From positions 18,736,226 through 18,800,225 of the forward strand of contig OZ024876.1 in NCBI GenBank assembly GCA_964017185.1: DNA of 64,000 nt. The letters are read 5' to 3'. Shown piece by piece: positions 1 to 9,834 of the stretch. This stretch comes from Rugalucina vietnamica (taxonomy: Eukaryota > Mollusca > Bivalvia > Lucinida > Lucinidae). A program made the position numbers and the translations under genes. The notes beneath the pieces are model-generated. The model was not told the origin of the DNA. It saw only the letters and a program-made list of their open reading frames with translations, and did not search any database. Positions within the stretch are counted from its first letter, which is position 1. Every line of letters starts with the position of its first letter.

Positions 1-260
1 TCTCCATGACCCGAGGTTATACATCAGGAAAACATGTCCATGAAAACTATACCCCCTTAAACCCCACTTTTATATAGTAAAACTGGGGTTCACAAGAGTA
101 TACATATTTTCCTTATTTTTAATTCAGAACAAAGATTGTGTGTACTCGTTAGATCCGCCTCGGTCGAGGCGGTTCTAACGTGTACCCACAATCAATGTTA
201 GGAGCAAAAATGTTAAAAATATCGAAAATTTTCCGATGGAATGTTCAATTTTTACAGCTT
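1..260 (+). mobile_element. Miniature palindromic element, family P, copy 1
   Basis: This repeat recurs at 3103-3373, 14753-14974 and 33419-33605, with fragments at 2196-2255 and 33811-33846. Fuller copies start with GAAAACATGTCCATG and end with its near reverse complement, so they look like terminal-inverted-repeat elements. The centre is a strong hairpin (134-193 here) whose arms include CCGCCTCG and CGAGGCGG inside a longer inverted repeat. It has no coding capacity and is probably a non-autonomous DNA transposon. The superfamily is not recognised. Confidence 0.6.
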
Positions 261-295
261 AAAAGTCTCTATCATAATTTATTCGTTTGAGCATA

Positions 296-548
296 ATGAT
301 TCATTGATTAGTTAGAGATTCACCTTGAGGACCGAACAACTAACTAAATGTTGTGAACCACTGCAGAAGATGAGGGTGAGGGTAAGCGTCTGTAAAACCG
401 GTTTAACCCCCACCCCCCCCCCCACCCCCAGTTGCTTTATATTACTGATCGTTTCAAGGCGATACTTCTGTTGTGGTTCTAATTGTTTTGTGCTTTGGAG
501 TCGAATTTTTGTGCTGTTTAAGCCATATGTTCGTGTTTATATTTGAGC
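296..548 (+). mobile_element. 3'-UTR fragment of RT element family R
   Basis: Matches the noncoding part downstream of the reverse transcriptase gene in the copies at 6836-7665 and 27321-28765 (shared landmarks: TTAGAGATTCACC, a GAGGACCGA box, CACTGCAGAAG, CGATACTTCTG). It is truncated at both ends and carries a C-rich insertion near 411-428. The short open frames across it are not conserved as protein. Confidence 0.65.
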
Positions 549-650
549 AAGATTTTTATAACCTCGGAACCCGGCCCCGGTGCTTGGATAGGCTACATTA
601 TCGTCCCTGGACCTTTGGTTTAACTAGTCACTCGAAGTTCAGGAAAAGCC

Positions 651-764
651 GAACATGAGATAAATCATACTGGAGAGAAACCTTATAGTAGTGAGATCTG
701 TGGGAAACGCTTTGCTACTAAAAGCAACAAAAAACAGCACCATATGATAAAAAAATCCTTGAAA
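651..764 (+). pseudogene. C2H2 zinc-finger exon fragment
   Basis: In the frame starting at 651 the translation contains HTGEKPY, the classic linker between C2H2 zinc fingers, followed by CGKRF and a KQHH segment. The first zinc-binding cysteine expected after the linker tyrosine is serine, and the second histidine spacing is not kept, so the finger could not bind zinc normally. The frame runs into the SINE and stops at 792-794. It is a single decayed finger from a DNA-binding protein, either a host zinc-finger gene or a captured exon. No neighbouring fingers are visible within 300 bases on either side. Confidence 0.6.
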
Positions 765-915
765 GGGGATCGCGGTGACCTAGTGGTGCATTGAAACAGG
801 ATCGAGATGAGGGGCGTTCGAATCCCGCTGGCACCGGGCTGTTTCCGTGTGCACACTTAAAAATAACTCCCAATAGTACTGATTAAAATATCAAAGACGA
901 GGTGGCTCTATCACA
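764..915 (+). mobile_element. tRNA-derived SINE, degenerate
   Basis: A polymerase III box A-like TGACCTAGTGG and a box B-like GTTCGAATCCC lie at the right spacing near the 5' end. The following ~70 bp resembles the body of the SINEs at 17052 and 20171 (GTTTCC, cacacttaaaaa, agtactg, ggtggctc) but is heavily mutated. Confidence 0.6.
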
Positions 916-918
916 CTA

Positions 919-2554
919 AACAAGGGACCATTGGTCCTGAGAACGCTCACCTGAAGTTTGATCTTGGAGCATTTAGCCATCATTAGACCTTGACCTTGAA
1001 TACTCACACACCTTTATTGACTTCATTAGTTGTCTGCATCTGCCGGTTGCAGGCTGCAATAGTTAAAAAATCCGTTGTTTTCACTTTTTTCCATGTAAAA
1101 GCCAGTTTCCAAAGTTGCCTTAGCGTAAAATAGGTCAGTGTCATCCATGGGCCATCATTTGAACAAACTATGATGGGCTAAGGTCCCAGATGCTACAAAC
1201 CAAGTTTCAGGAATCTTGGCACACGGGTTCTGCAGAAGAAGATTTAAGAGCATTTGTGAGCATGGCGGACATGTTGAGCATGTTACCCCGATTTCATGAA
1301 CACAATTTCATTTTCCCTCTGCATGAAGTCTTTCATAGGCTGAGAAGTTACTGTGAAAAACAAGTATTTAATTTCGATATTTCAATGACCTTGGGCCCAG
1401 GTCAAGAAAAGACTTGATCTTAAGCGCATACCTTTATTAGTTGTCTGCTTCTGCCAACTTTCAGACTGCAATACTTTCCAAAATATTCATTGTTTTCACT
1501 TTTTCCCATGTACACGCCTATGTTTGCGAAACTGACCTTGCCGTAAGCTTAGTCAATGTCATCCTAGGGACATCATTTAAACCAACTACGATGGGCTGGA
1601 GTCCCAGATACTACATAGCAAGTTTCGTGAAAATCGGTCAACCGGTTCTGGAGTGAGAAGAAGATTTTTGAGCATCTGTGAGTATGGCAGCCACGTTGGG
1701 CATTCGCCCAAGATAAAACCTTGTACCCCCCTTTAGCATGGAAACTCCGCATAAAATTTCACTTTCGGCCCAGTCATAAATTTGAGAAATCCATAATCTT
1801 AATTTTGATATTTTATTGACCTTGGGTCAAGGTCCAAAAATGATCTTGACCGGAATTGATCATAAACCGTCATTGGCTCCATTAGGTGTCTGCATCTAAA
1901 ACATTTCAAGCCTCAGGCTGCAATTGTTTCCAAAACATTCATTGTTTCCTCCTTGTCCCATCTAAAAGCCTGTCTTTCCAAACTGACCATGCCGTTAAAT
2001 GGGTCAAGATCATCCCAGTGTCACCATTTGAGCAAATTTCGATGGGCTGGAGTTCCCGGTGCTACATACCAAGTTTCGAGGAAATCGGCCCACCGGTTCT
2101 TGAGAAGAAGATTTTGAAGGATTTTTACCGTAATGGGCATGGCGGCCATCTTGGTCATGTGACCAAGATATCGCGAACGAAAGTCAGTGCCACCATTACG
2201 AAAACATGTCCATGCAATATACAGAGATTTTTAAAGTTGTAAGAAATGAAAATTTTCATTTGCATTTTTGTTATTTCTTCTGTTTCTTGGAAATCGGCCC
2301 ACCGGTTCTGGAGAAGCTTTTTAAGGGTTTTACCATATATGGGCGTTGCGGCCATCTTGGTCATGTGACCAAGATCCCGTGAACAAACTTTCGTTCCCCC
2401 TACCCATGGGGCTCCACATAAAATTTCAATTTAATTGGCCAAGCGGTTTCAGAGAATAAGATCTTTGAAAGCGTGGACGGACGACAACGGACGGGCGCCG
2501 GATCATTGCTGTACTATAAGCTTACCTTGTGAGCCTAACGACTCAGGTGAGCTA
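919..2554 (-). mobile_element. Mollusc AGCTCACCTGAGC-type repeat, long copy
   Basis: Read on the minus strand it starts TTAGCTCACCTGAG, continues with a GTCCGTCGTCCGTCCACG tract, and ends in TCAGGTGAGCG-like sequence followed by a GGACCAATGGTCC palindrome and CTTGTT. The same start and end define the copies at 7978-9095 and 34127-35170. The body holds about three units with a spacing of about 410-450 bp (landmark GATGGGCT near 1172, 1590 and 2040). A family P fragment (2196-2255) lies within it. It has no coding capacity. Such elements are very abundant in bivalve genomes; classification is uncertain. Confidence 0.7.
2196..2255 (-). repeat. Family P end fragment inside the mollusc repeat
   Basis: GAAAACATGTCCATGCAATA followed by the AGAGATTTTTAAAG segment is the reverse complement of the right end of the family P copy at 3103-3373. 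It marks a nested insertion or recombined remnant. Confidence 0.5.
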
Positions 2555-2840
2555 AACACACAAATTAATTCCTTTAATGCAGGTTCCTTTGATGTCCGGT
2601 CTTAGGGTTCTGATCTGCAACAAACAGGTCTCTACAGATCGGATTTAAGAAAAGAAATTGCGCTTTACACGTATCGATAACAATTACTGCATGTTATACA
2701 GAGATATGCGCCTTTGTTTTCGCATATTCATATATCAGGTGTTCTGATGCGGTGGTTCATGAGTATCTCAGTCCGCTTTGGGTCCACTATAGAAGGTATA
2801 CTGGAGATAAGCATTACTTCAACTGAAAGATGTTTTACGA
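2555..2840. other. Unassigned spacer
   Basis: No coding signal, tRNA-like segment or internal repeat was recognised in this ~290-bp stretch. Confidence 0.4.
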
Positions 2841-3046
2841 AGTCTAACGTTCCAGTCAACATTTTTTCAGTCATGTAGGCACGGAGCCATCACTTCCTCG
2901 GAATAAACAAGTAATAAGCGAAACATAGCTGAAAATGGGGAATAATGCGTCTTGCTCAATGACACAACATATCCGCCAGAGTGGAGATCGAACCCAGGAC
3001 CTATCCATTCGGTGTTTGATACTCTGCCACCAGGCCACGGTGATTC
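2841..3046 (-). mobile_element. tRNA-derived SINE, type II
   Basis: On the minus strand it reads box A GTGGCCTGGTGG, box B GGGTTCGATC, then the type II body: TTGAGCAAGACGC, ATGGCTCCGTGCCTACATGA, CTGAAAAAATGTTGACTGG. The tail is close to GGAACGTTAGAC. The same architecture is seen at 17052-17243 (minus) and 20171-20374 (plus). Confidence 0.8.
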
Positions 3047-3102
3047 CTTAATCTGAAAGGACACATGGTGATACATTATTAGGTGATTTTGAAGAAACAT
3101 CA

Positions 3103-3373
3103 GAAAAACATGTACATGAAAAGTATACCCCCTCATACCCCACTTTTACATAGCAAAACTTGGGTATGCAGGAGTATACCCATTGTTCTTATTTTTGCTC
3201 CAAAACATACATTGTGGGTACTTGTTAGAACCGCCTCATCGAAGCGGTTCTAACGTGTACCTACAATCTATCTTTTGAGCGAAAATAAGAAAAATAATAA
3301 AAATATCTACTGAAAATTCTCATTTTTTTAAAACTTTAAAAATCTCTGTGTATTGCATGGGCATGTTTTTATA
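3103..3373 (+). mobile_element. Family P palindromic element, copy 2
   Basis: A near-complete copy bounded by GAAAAACATGTACATG and CATGGGCATGTTTTT. The central hairpin at 3211-3267 pairs GTTAGAACCGCCTC with GAAGCGGTTCTAAC, and flanking poly-purine segments also pair (ATTTTTGCTC with GAGCGAAAATAAG), so most of the element could fold on itself. Confidence 0.7.
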
Positions 3374-3432
3374 TGGATTAGTTCCACATTAGAGGTTTGG
3401 CATGAGTTTACTGGAATAAATGTTAACAAGTT

Positions 3433-3632
3433 CAACCGAGTTTGGTGGAAGAGCGCTGACCTTGCAGTAAGTTACATCTCCCACTGACGACCCACTGACG
3501 ACGTGCTTTTGTCCTCGTGCAAAACTGACACATTAACTGTCCTTGTACATATTACTGGTTAGTACCCAGTAAGCGGTGGCTCCGTCCCGACATCACTTAA
3601 ACATTGTCAGCTAGGACGTCAAACCACAACAA
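3433..3632 (+). mobile_element. tRNA-derived SINE, type II, degenerate 5' part
   Basis: The 3' body matches the type II SINEs: ACTGGTTAGTACCCAG, GTGGCTCCGTCCCGACAT, and a terminal GGACGTCAAACCACAACA. The 5' tRNA-like part keeps only a weak box A (GTTTGGTGGAAGAGCG). It abuts the left integrase copy and appears to have replaced or truncated its 3' end. Confidence 0.65.
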
Positions 3633-4322
3633 ATCTCTTAACACAGACCACAGACAGTGTGCACTACTGCTGCTCCCCTCCACGTAAGATGGTAATGTAG
3701 AATCTCTACTCCTATTGTTCCAGAGAAAAGTCTGTAAGTCACGTACGAGTCCACTTTCTGTATCATAATCACCTATAGTATTATTGTTTGTATTGTACAC
3801 GTTCAGCCAAATGATTTTTTTTTTGAAAATCCGTCAATTTAGCCACTTATGCTGAGTCAAAAAGCCTCAGCTTATCGTATCCATCTAAATGCCAAATGAA
3901 ATTGGGACCAGGAACCGTGTAAGTACGTCTTTCTAGACGCCTTGAAAGTCTGGCAGCCACCCCATCAGGATCAAGCTCTCTAAAGATTAGTCTAACGTCT
4001 TCCTTTCTGACAGCTAATAAACCGTGACCCACACATTTCGAATACATTTTTCGATGTCCGTGAAGCCGGCCTGATCCTTGCAGTTCGGTTTGTATGAAAT
4101 CGATGACACATCCAATATCACTGTAATATCACTAAGTGAAGGGTTTAACCCTTTTAATATTCGCTTCAAGTTCCTTTCTCAAATGCGGACATAATGCTTC
4201 ATCGCCAACAATGCTGCGCTCTCCCAGTCTCCCTATACGTCAGTCCTAGATGAAAATATAGCTCCGCTAAACACCCTCTCGATGAAAGTTCCACCATGTT
4301 TTTGACATATATCCATCCAATC
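3633..4322 (-). pseudogene. Integrase-like (rve/DDE) pseudogene, left inverted copy
   Basis: The minus strand encodes a fragment of the same protein as the right copy at 5041-5832: GVAARLSRRLERRTYTVPGP, then FIWHLDGYDKL, then after a frameshift near 3850-3880 the segments VYNTNNN and GDYDTESGLVRD. This matches the widespread animal 'integrase core domain' family (Pfam rva_4 type, from memory), a DDE recombinase of the retroviral-integrase fold. The WHxD aspartate is kept here. About 20 codons between NTNNN and the GDY motif are deleted, an A-run slip adds a frameshift, and the segment with the catalytic glutamate (NQRIEGWW in the other copy) is lost where the SINE begins. Upstream sequence (4050-4322) aligns with the N-terminal helix-turn-helix-like part of the right copy. 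It cannot encode an active enzyme. Confidence 0.75.
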
Positions 4323-5040
4323 ACAGTTCAGGATTAAGTCGTTTCGACGACATAATATCTTGTAATAACGACTTATTAAGTTGTTTGGACAACATATTAT
4401 CTTGATATAACAAGATATTAAGTTGTTTGGACGACATATTATCTTGTTATAACGACATATTAAGTTGTTTTAACAAGATAATTATCCTGTACAAACAAGA
4501 TAATTAAGTTGTTTAAACAACATAATAAGTTGTTTAAACAAGATAATTATCTTGTGCAAACAAGATAATTAAGTTGTTTAAACAACATAATAAGTTGTTT
4601 AAACAAGATAAAAAAGAAGAAAAAAAATGTCCCTTCCCGGGTTCCGTACGTCTCCGCCCAGAGTGTTATTTGCATGCCTGTGTTTGAACATACTTAAAAT
4701 TCCTATACAGTGATCATTCTGGGCTGAATATACTAATTAATAAATTAATTAAGCTTTTGTTTAAAACCTTCATTAGCCGAATAATGGGATCCTACGGAAC
4801 CCGGGAAGGGACATTTTATTTTTCTTTTTTATCTTGTTTAAACAACTTATTATGTTGTTTAAACAACTTAATTATCTTGTTTATACAAGATAATTATCTT
4901 GTTAAAACAACTTAATATGTCGTTATAACAAGATAATATGTCGTCCAAACGACTTATTAAGTTGTTATAACAAGATAATTATCTTGATATAACGAGATAA
5001 TATGTCGTCTAAACGACATAATCCTGGACTCTGATTGGCT
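4323..5040. repeat. Hairpin-rich palindromic core between integrase copies
   Basis: The two arms (about 4323-4612 and 4826-5040) are inverted copies made of repeated AAGTTGTTTAAACAAGATAA and TTATCTTG motifs, each unit itself nearly palindromic. Inside them lie a second matched pair, AAATGTCCCTTCCCGGGTTC and GAACCCGGGAAGGGACATTT, and a loop of roughly 150 bp (4650-4795). Outside the arms, CATCCAATCA and TGATTGGCTGGATAT also pair and lead directly into the inverted integrase copies, so the complete palindrome spans roughly 3.6-5.7 kb. This could be a foldback transposon end or the result of an inverted duplication. Confidence 0.8.
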
Positions 5041-5832
5041 GGATATTCGCCCCAAAACATGGCTACACTTGCTTCACAGAGTATGTGGCGGAGCTGTATC
5101 TTTGTTAGCGTTAAAGCACGATGTTCAAATAAGTGAAAGCCACTTGAAGCGAATATTAAAATGGTTAAACCTCGCACGAAGGCGATACAGTAATATTGAC
5201 AGGGTCATCTCGTTTATACAAACCGCACTGCAAGGGTCTGGTCGGCTATGATATATTCAAAATGTATAGGCCACTGTTTAGCGGTCACAGACTCATCTTG
5301 AGAGAGCTTGATCCAAACGGGGTGGCTGCTAGACTTTCAAGGCGCCTTGAAAGACGTACTTACACTGTTCCTGGACCATTTCATTTGGCACATAAACGGC
5401 TATGATAAACTGAAGCCTTTTGGACTTTGCATAAGTGGCTGCATAGACGGATTTTCCAGAAAAATCATTTGGCTGAATGTGTACAACACGAACAATAATC
5501 CCAGAATTATAGGAGGTTATTTTCTAGAGTCTGTAAAAATATTTGGCGGATGTCCTTGTGTTGTACGGGGGGATTATGGTACAGAAAATGGACTTGTACG
5601 TGACTTTCAGAAGTTGTTTTGGAACAATACAGCTCCAAATTCTTCATTACCATCTTACATGGACGGAAGCAACACTTGAAACCAACGTATTGAAGGGTGG
5701 TGGGGCACACTCCGCCGACAGTGCCTTCATTCTTGGATAAGATTATTTAAGAGTCTGGAAGAATAGGGTCATTTCCGCGGGAGTTTCCTTGACAAAAACT
5801 TTGTTTTGTTCTGTTTTACAGCTTTAATACAG
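5041..5832 (+). pseudogene. Integrase-like (rve/DDE) pseudogene, right copy, exon A
   Basis: Three reading frames together give an integrase-like protein. An N-terminal helix-turn-helix-like part (SESHLKRILKWLNLARRRYS, from ~5135) is followed by LRELDPNGVAARLSRRLERR, FIWHINGYDKLKPFGL, SGCIDGFSRKIIW, RGDYGTENG and NQRIEGWWGTLRRQ. The last two motifs carry the second acidic residue and the catalytic glutamate of the DDE triad. The first, expected as aspartate in WHxD, is asparagine (HIN). Frameshifts near 5250 and 5385, a TGA at 5677-5679 just before NQRIE, and a TAG at 5764-5766 show it is dead. Coding similarity continues past those stops to ATACAG at 5832, followed by GTAAGG, a consensus 5' splice site. 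Family recognised from memory. Confidence 0.78.
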
Positions 5833-5924
5833 GTAAGGTTGTTTTCAAACAGTTGCATGACCAAAGTTCTCGTTTTTGCGTATGTTTTAGTAAATAGTTA
5901 AGATAATTATAAATTAAAAAGTCT

Positions 5925-6115
5925 CTTCTACAGAAGCTGACGGCAAGGTTTGGCGCCACAAAACACGTTTAAGCCCCACTCCAAGTAATTTCATATTAAT
6001 TCATATTAATGACCGTTCTGATGCTGTACTTCTGTTGTGGTTCTCTTTGTTTTATGTTTAAGTGTCTATTTTTGTGTTGCTCGCAGTTTTTATATGCGTC
6101 TTATATCCCCAGTGG
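5925..6115 (+). mobile_element. RT element family R, 3'-UTR fragment
   Basis: Degenerate match to the family R noncoding region (CAGAAGCTGACGGCAAGG, GATGCTGTACTTCTG, GTGGTTCTCTTTGTTTTATG). With 6570-6785 it forms one older copy split by the low-complexity block 6116-6569. Confidence 0.55.
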
Positions 6116-6569
6116 TTGGGGGAACTCTGAGATTTTTTCCTATACCGGCATAGGCTGGGCCCAAGCATCTACTCTGTACCCCACCCCCCCCCCCCCCCAA
6201 AAAAAAAAAAAAAAAAAAAAAAAATATCGGGTCTAACGGACTACCACCAAAAAATATCAGGAATTTTAGCATACCCCCAAAAAATAACTGCAATTGCTGA
6301 AAAACACTTAAAATAATCCTTTTTCCGACATTAAACACCAAAAAATATTCAATTTTTATTGGACCCCCAAAACATATCCACAAAAGTTGCCTACTCAAAA
6401 AATATTCTTTTTTTTCTATAAACCACCCAAAAATACCGAAATTTGAAACTTTGACCCCAAAAATACTCCCAGCTTATGTATAAGGAAAATTTCCGAGTAC
6501 CCCCCCCCCCTGGGCTTAAATCCACAATGTTTACATTTCGTCTATCTGTTGAGTTAAAGGAACACGAAA
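6116..6569. repeat. Low-complexity C/A-rich block
   Basis: Contains a C run followed by an A run (6183-6224) and then many imperfect repeats of CCCCAAAAAATA spaced tens of bases apart (about 6235-6475), ending in another C run near 6500-6510. The long open frames across it are compositional. Confidence 0.6.
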
Positions 6570-6785
6570 CCAAGTCAAACTTGACACGTAAATAAATATT
6601 GGGAAGAACAGTTAAGTTCAGATAACTGAGTGACCACTGTTTTGGGAAATAGCTGCCCATACGGCATACCGTATGTTCTTCTTTTTTGTATTAGTGTAAT
6701 TTCGGTTGGTACCCACCTGTGTTGAAGGGCGGGACATTGGTTCTGATTGCACCAATTCCTGATCATTGCTTCCCTTAACTTTTCT
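6570..6785 (+). mobile_element. RT element family R, degenerate 3' end
   Basis: Keeps the order of the family R terminus: AACTGAGTGACCACTG, GGGAAATAGCTGCCCAT, GGTACCCACCTGTGTTGAAG, TTCTGATTGCACCAATTCCT, then GATCATTGCTTCCC. Many substitutions show it is older than the copy that follows. Confidence 0.6.
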
Positions 6786-6835
6786 TTCTAATATCTAAAG
6801 GGTATTAAGAAATTGCATTTCATACTAAAAATGGT

Positions 6836-7665
6836 TTTAAGAAACTTAAAGGAATTAATGATTTTTCTTTTCAGTTCAGAAAAATCATAACACGTTACAG
6901 ACGTATAGGTTATAACTTGAATGTTATGCGACAGTCTGCATGCTTAGTTTTTAACCCAATCATGGTTGATGACTATGCTGCCTTCTTTAATTGCACGCCG
7001 GTGTGTCAGGCGTCAGACTCTATGATGGCCCCGACATAAAGCTATTCATTTTAGTTGGTTGGGGCCGGAGCTTCTTGTCTGTTGCTTGGCCCACCGGGGT
7101 CCAACTGGTGTATTTCTTTTGCTCCGGAGTTAGTAGGTTATTCGGCGCCCAGGGATCTCCATCGTCGGGCAGCTTACTCAGTCTGTGAGTCCTGGTTTTT
7201 GATTCATCAGGATGTTTATCATGATTTATTTGTTTGTTCTTGATGATTCATTTACTAGTTAGAGATTCACCACGAGGACCGAATAACTAACTAAATGTTA
7301 TGAACCACTGCAGAAGCTGAGGGTGAGGTTATGGCCATGTAAAACCGGTTTAAGCCCGCCAGTAACTTTGTGTTACTGATCGTTCCAAGTCGATACTTCT
7401 GTGGTGGTTCTTTTTGTTTTATGTCTTGGTGTATAAAACTTTTTTGTGCTGTTGGCGCCTTATGTATGTTTTCATATTTTTAGTTAAGTTAAGGTAACTG
7501 AGTGGCCACCTATTGGGAAAATAGCTGCTCATTCGGCTTACGATATGTTTCATGGTATAAGTACCTGATTGTTAGTTTGGTTTTTTCCCACCTCGGTTTT
7601 TAGAGTGGGAATCTTTTTCTGATTGCGCCTTTTCCTGATCTTTGCCTACTTGTTCCTTTTTCCTG
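6836..7665 (+). mobile_element. RT element family R, 5'-truncated copy
   Basis: The first ~200 bp correspond to the C-terminal end of the reverse transcriptase protein seen on the minus strand at 27942-28565 (YRRIGYNLNVMRQSACLVFN, then SMMAPT and a TAA at 7037-7039). The remaining ~630 bp are 3' UTR ending CTTTGCCTACTTGTTCC followed by T-rich sequence. The open frames at 6991-7243 in the UTR recur in the 27.7-28.0 kb copy because the DNA is similar, not because a second protein is evident. 5' truncation with a fixed 3' end is typical of target-primed reverse transcription. Confidence 0.75.
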
Positions 7666-7977
7666 TTAGCTTGGTAATAATGCTTCTAACATTATAAATG
7701 ACACAAGTATATCAACTTTGATTTGAACAATTACCCACAAATATAAACAAAATCATGTTGATAAGTTACTTTATGACAATAAAAATGGCAGTCATTTGTC
7801 AATACCTGAAAAACATCTTTTAGACTTTTTGATTTTGAGTATCAAAATGGGGGTACACCACAGATTATTTTCACTATACAAAGTTTTCAAACCCGCATAT
7901 GTCATTTTTTGATCTGAGTGTAGTAAATTATCTGTTCTGCTCTGCTTATACGTTCAATTCATTCTCAAGGTTTTATT
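7666..7977. other. Unassigned AT-rich intronic segment
   Basis: No motif, repeat match or coding signal was recognised. It lies between two mobile elements inside the proposed integrase intron. Confidence 0.35.
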
Positions 7978-9095
7978 AGCTCACCCGAGCAAAGGGCTCA
8001 GGAGTGAACTTATAGTATACCAATGGTCCGGCGTCCGTCCGTCCACCATTTTCATAGATCTTCTTCTCTGAAACCACTTGGCAAATTGAAGCCAAACCTC
8101 AAATGCAGCTTCAGTGGGAATGGGTATATACATAATGACCATAGTATTAAAACATCTTCTCCTCAGAAACCGCTTGGGCAATCAAAGCCAAACTTCATAT
8201 GGATCATCCTTAGGAAGGGGGGACAAAGTTTATATAAATGATCCAGGTCACAAGACCAAGACTTGATAGCCATGGCTATAAATAGCAAAAACATTTAAAA
8301 TATTTCTTCTCAAGAACCTGAAGGCTTCTGATTTTGAAACTTGACATGAAGTACCAGGGCATAGAGCTCTACAAAATTGATATAAATCATGACCATGAGA
8401 TGACCTTGACCTATTTTACGGAAAGGTTAACTTAGGTCGCCTATGGATTTGAATGAAGATAAGTTGAAAAATGTCATTTAATAGCAGAAAACTTACTAGA
8501 AATAAGCAAATGTACAGAAGATTTATGTTTTTGAAAACAATTTTGCCCCAGGGGGTTGTCTGCCACTGCTATGGTGCTATATTCAAGTAAATGGCCACGA
8601 TATTCAAAATTCTTATTCTCTGAAACCGCTTGGCCAATCAAAGCCAAATTTCACACAGAGCATCCATATGAAGAGGGGATGAAAGTTTATATAAATGATT
8701 CTGGTCACATGGCCAAGATGGCCACCATGGCTATAAATAACAAACATCTTTTTAAGGTCTTCTTCTCCAGAACCAGAAGGCCTGTGATTTTGAAACTTGG
8801 CATGAAACATCAGGGCATAGAGCTCTATAAAAATACATAAATCATGACCATGGGATGACTTTTACCTATTTTACAACAAGGTCGCCTTTGCATTTGAATG
8901 GGGAAAAGTGGGAAAATGTCATTAAATGACAGAACTTGCTAGAAATGGGCAAATGGACAGATACTTTGTTTACGAAAACTGTTTGGCCCTCGGGTTTGTC
9001 CCCCCGTCATGAGCCTTTAATGCAAGGTAAATTGTTCAAATCGTATGAGAACCTTATATCAGGTGAGCGTTTACAGGACTATTGGTCCTCTTGTT
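7978..9095 (+). mobile_element. Mollusc AGCTCACCTGAGC-type repeat, copy 2
   Basis: Starts AGCTCACCCGAGCAAAGGGC, has GGCGTCCGTCCGTCC 40 bp later, and ends CAGGTGAGCGTTTACAGG, ATTGGTCC, CTTGTT. The body repeats a unit of about 480-600 bp with landmarks TTCTCTGAAACC, TGACCTTGACCTATTTTA and CATTTGAATG. It is noncoding. Confidence 0.75.
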
Positions 9096-9153
9096 ACATT
9101 TGATCTTGCATAATTACTTGTTGCATATATCTAATTTTGGTTCTTGTTTTCAG

Positions 9154-9452
9154 TTCGAGCTAGACGAAACTGCAGAGACCTGGAACTGGCATGATATTAG
9201 ACCATCCGGGAATAACAGTGTGCCGTTCGGTCGTCCAGATGTTATGTTTTATGCGCCAGAGCTGTGGCAAACACAACTTGAGATCAGTTACATTCTGTTC
9301 AAGATTCAGATATTGATTCGTGTTCTCAAGGAGCACTGTTTCGTTCTGTAGTTCCCTGTGGTGAGGATGTTTATGGGGTGTGTGTAAGCATAATGGGTAG
9401 AGATAATACGGATCCACCAAACACTTTTCAGAAGCTTTACAGCTGTATCTTC
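9154..9452 (+). pseudogene. Integrase pseudogene, C-terminal exon B
   Basis: Directly after a TTTTCAG acceptor the frame reads FELDETAETWNWHDIRPSGN, then VPFGRPDVMFYAPELW. The pattern WNxHxIRPSxNxxVPxGRPxVMY is what I remember at the C-terminus of rva_4-type integrase proteins. It continues exon A in phase 0. After a one-base slip near 9305 the other frame reads SQGALFRSVVPCGEDVYGVC and GRDNTDPPNTFQKLY, again like the family's extreme C-terminus. The TAG at 9349-9351 belongs to the shifted frame. The open frame that runs on to 10031 crosses into the TTAA element and is chimeric. Confidence 0.62.
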
Positions 9453-9834
9453 ATCTCCAGAATGAGATGCTTATTCTGCTTTAATGTTTGCTACTGTGCA
9501 TTTAAAGGTAAATGGGTGAGTTTGACAGAGAAGCACCTCAACAGAATTTTGAACCAGTTAACAATCCATTTTGAGAAGCAAATAAAATGTAACAAATCAA
9601 ATAAAAAGAATGAGAACGCAACCAACATCAGTGTGTTTATGGTTGTGTTTCTGTGGTTCAAAGATCTTAGCTCAAATTATTTTGTACATACTTTAAGGAT
9701 ACCTAATAGGGATGGTACAAACCACTTTGTGGACAGGGTAAGACTGATGTACTTAGTGATACAGCCATTAAGAATTCGAACAGTGTGCTGTAGGTGCAAG
9801 TTTTGTTACCTACAGTCTTTGGATTGTTTCCTGT
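9453..9834. other. Unassigned stretch downstream of integrase exon B
   Basis: A frame stays open here (through to 10031), but its composition is unlike a conserved domain and nothing in it was recognised. It may be 3' flank of the integrase gene. Confidence 0.35.

Larger units (their letters stand above)
5833..9153 (+). other. Probable intron of the integrase pseudogene
   Basis: It begins GTAAGG after a complete codon and ends TTCTTGTTTTCAG before a phase-0 exon whose translation continues the same protein family. At 3321 bp it is filled by later insertions: two family R retroelement fragments (5925-6785), a longer family R copy (6836-7665) and a mollusc AGCTCACC-type repeat (7978-9095). Inferred from splice signals and protein continuity, not from transcript data. 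Confidence 0.6.

Noticed and set aside
6090-6398. Minus-strand frame rich in Phe and Gly
   Set aside because: Produced by the poly-C/poly-A block and the CCCCAAAAAATA repeats.
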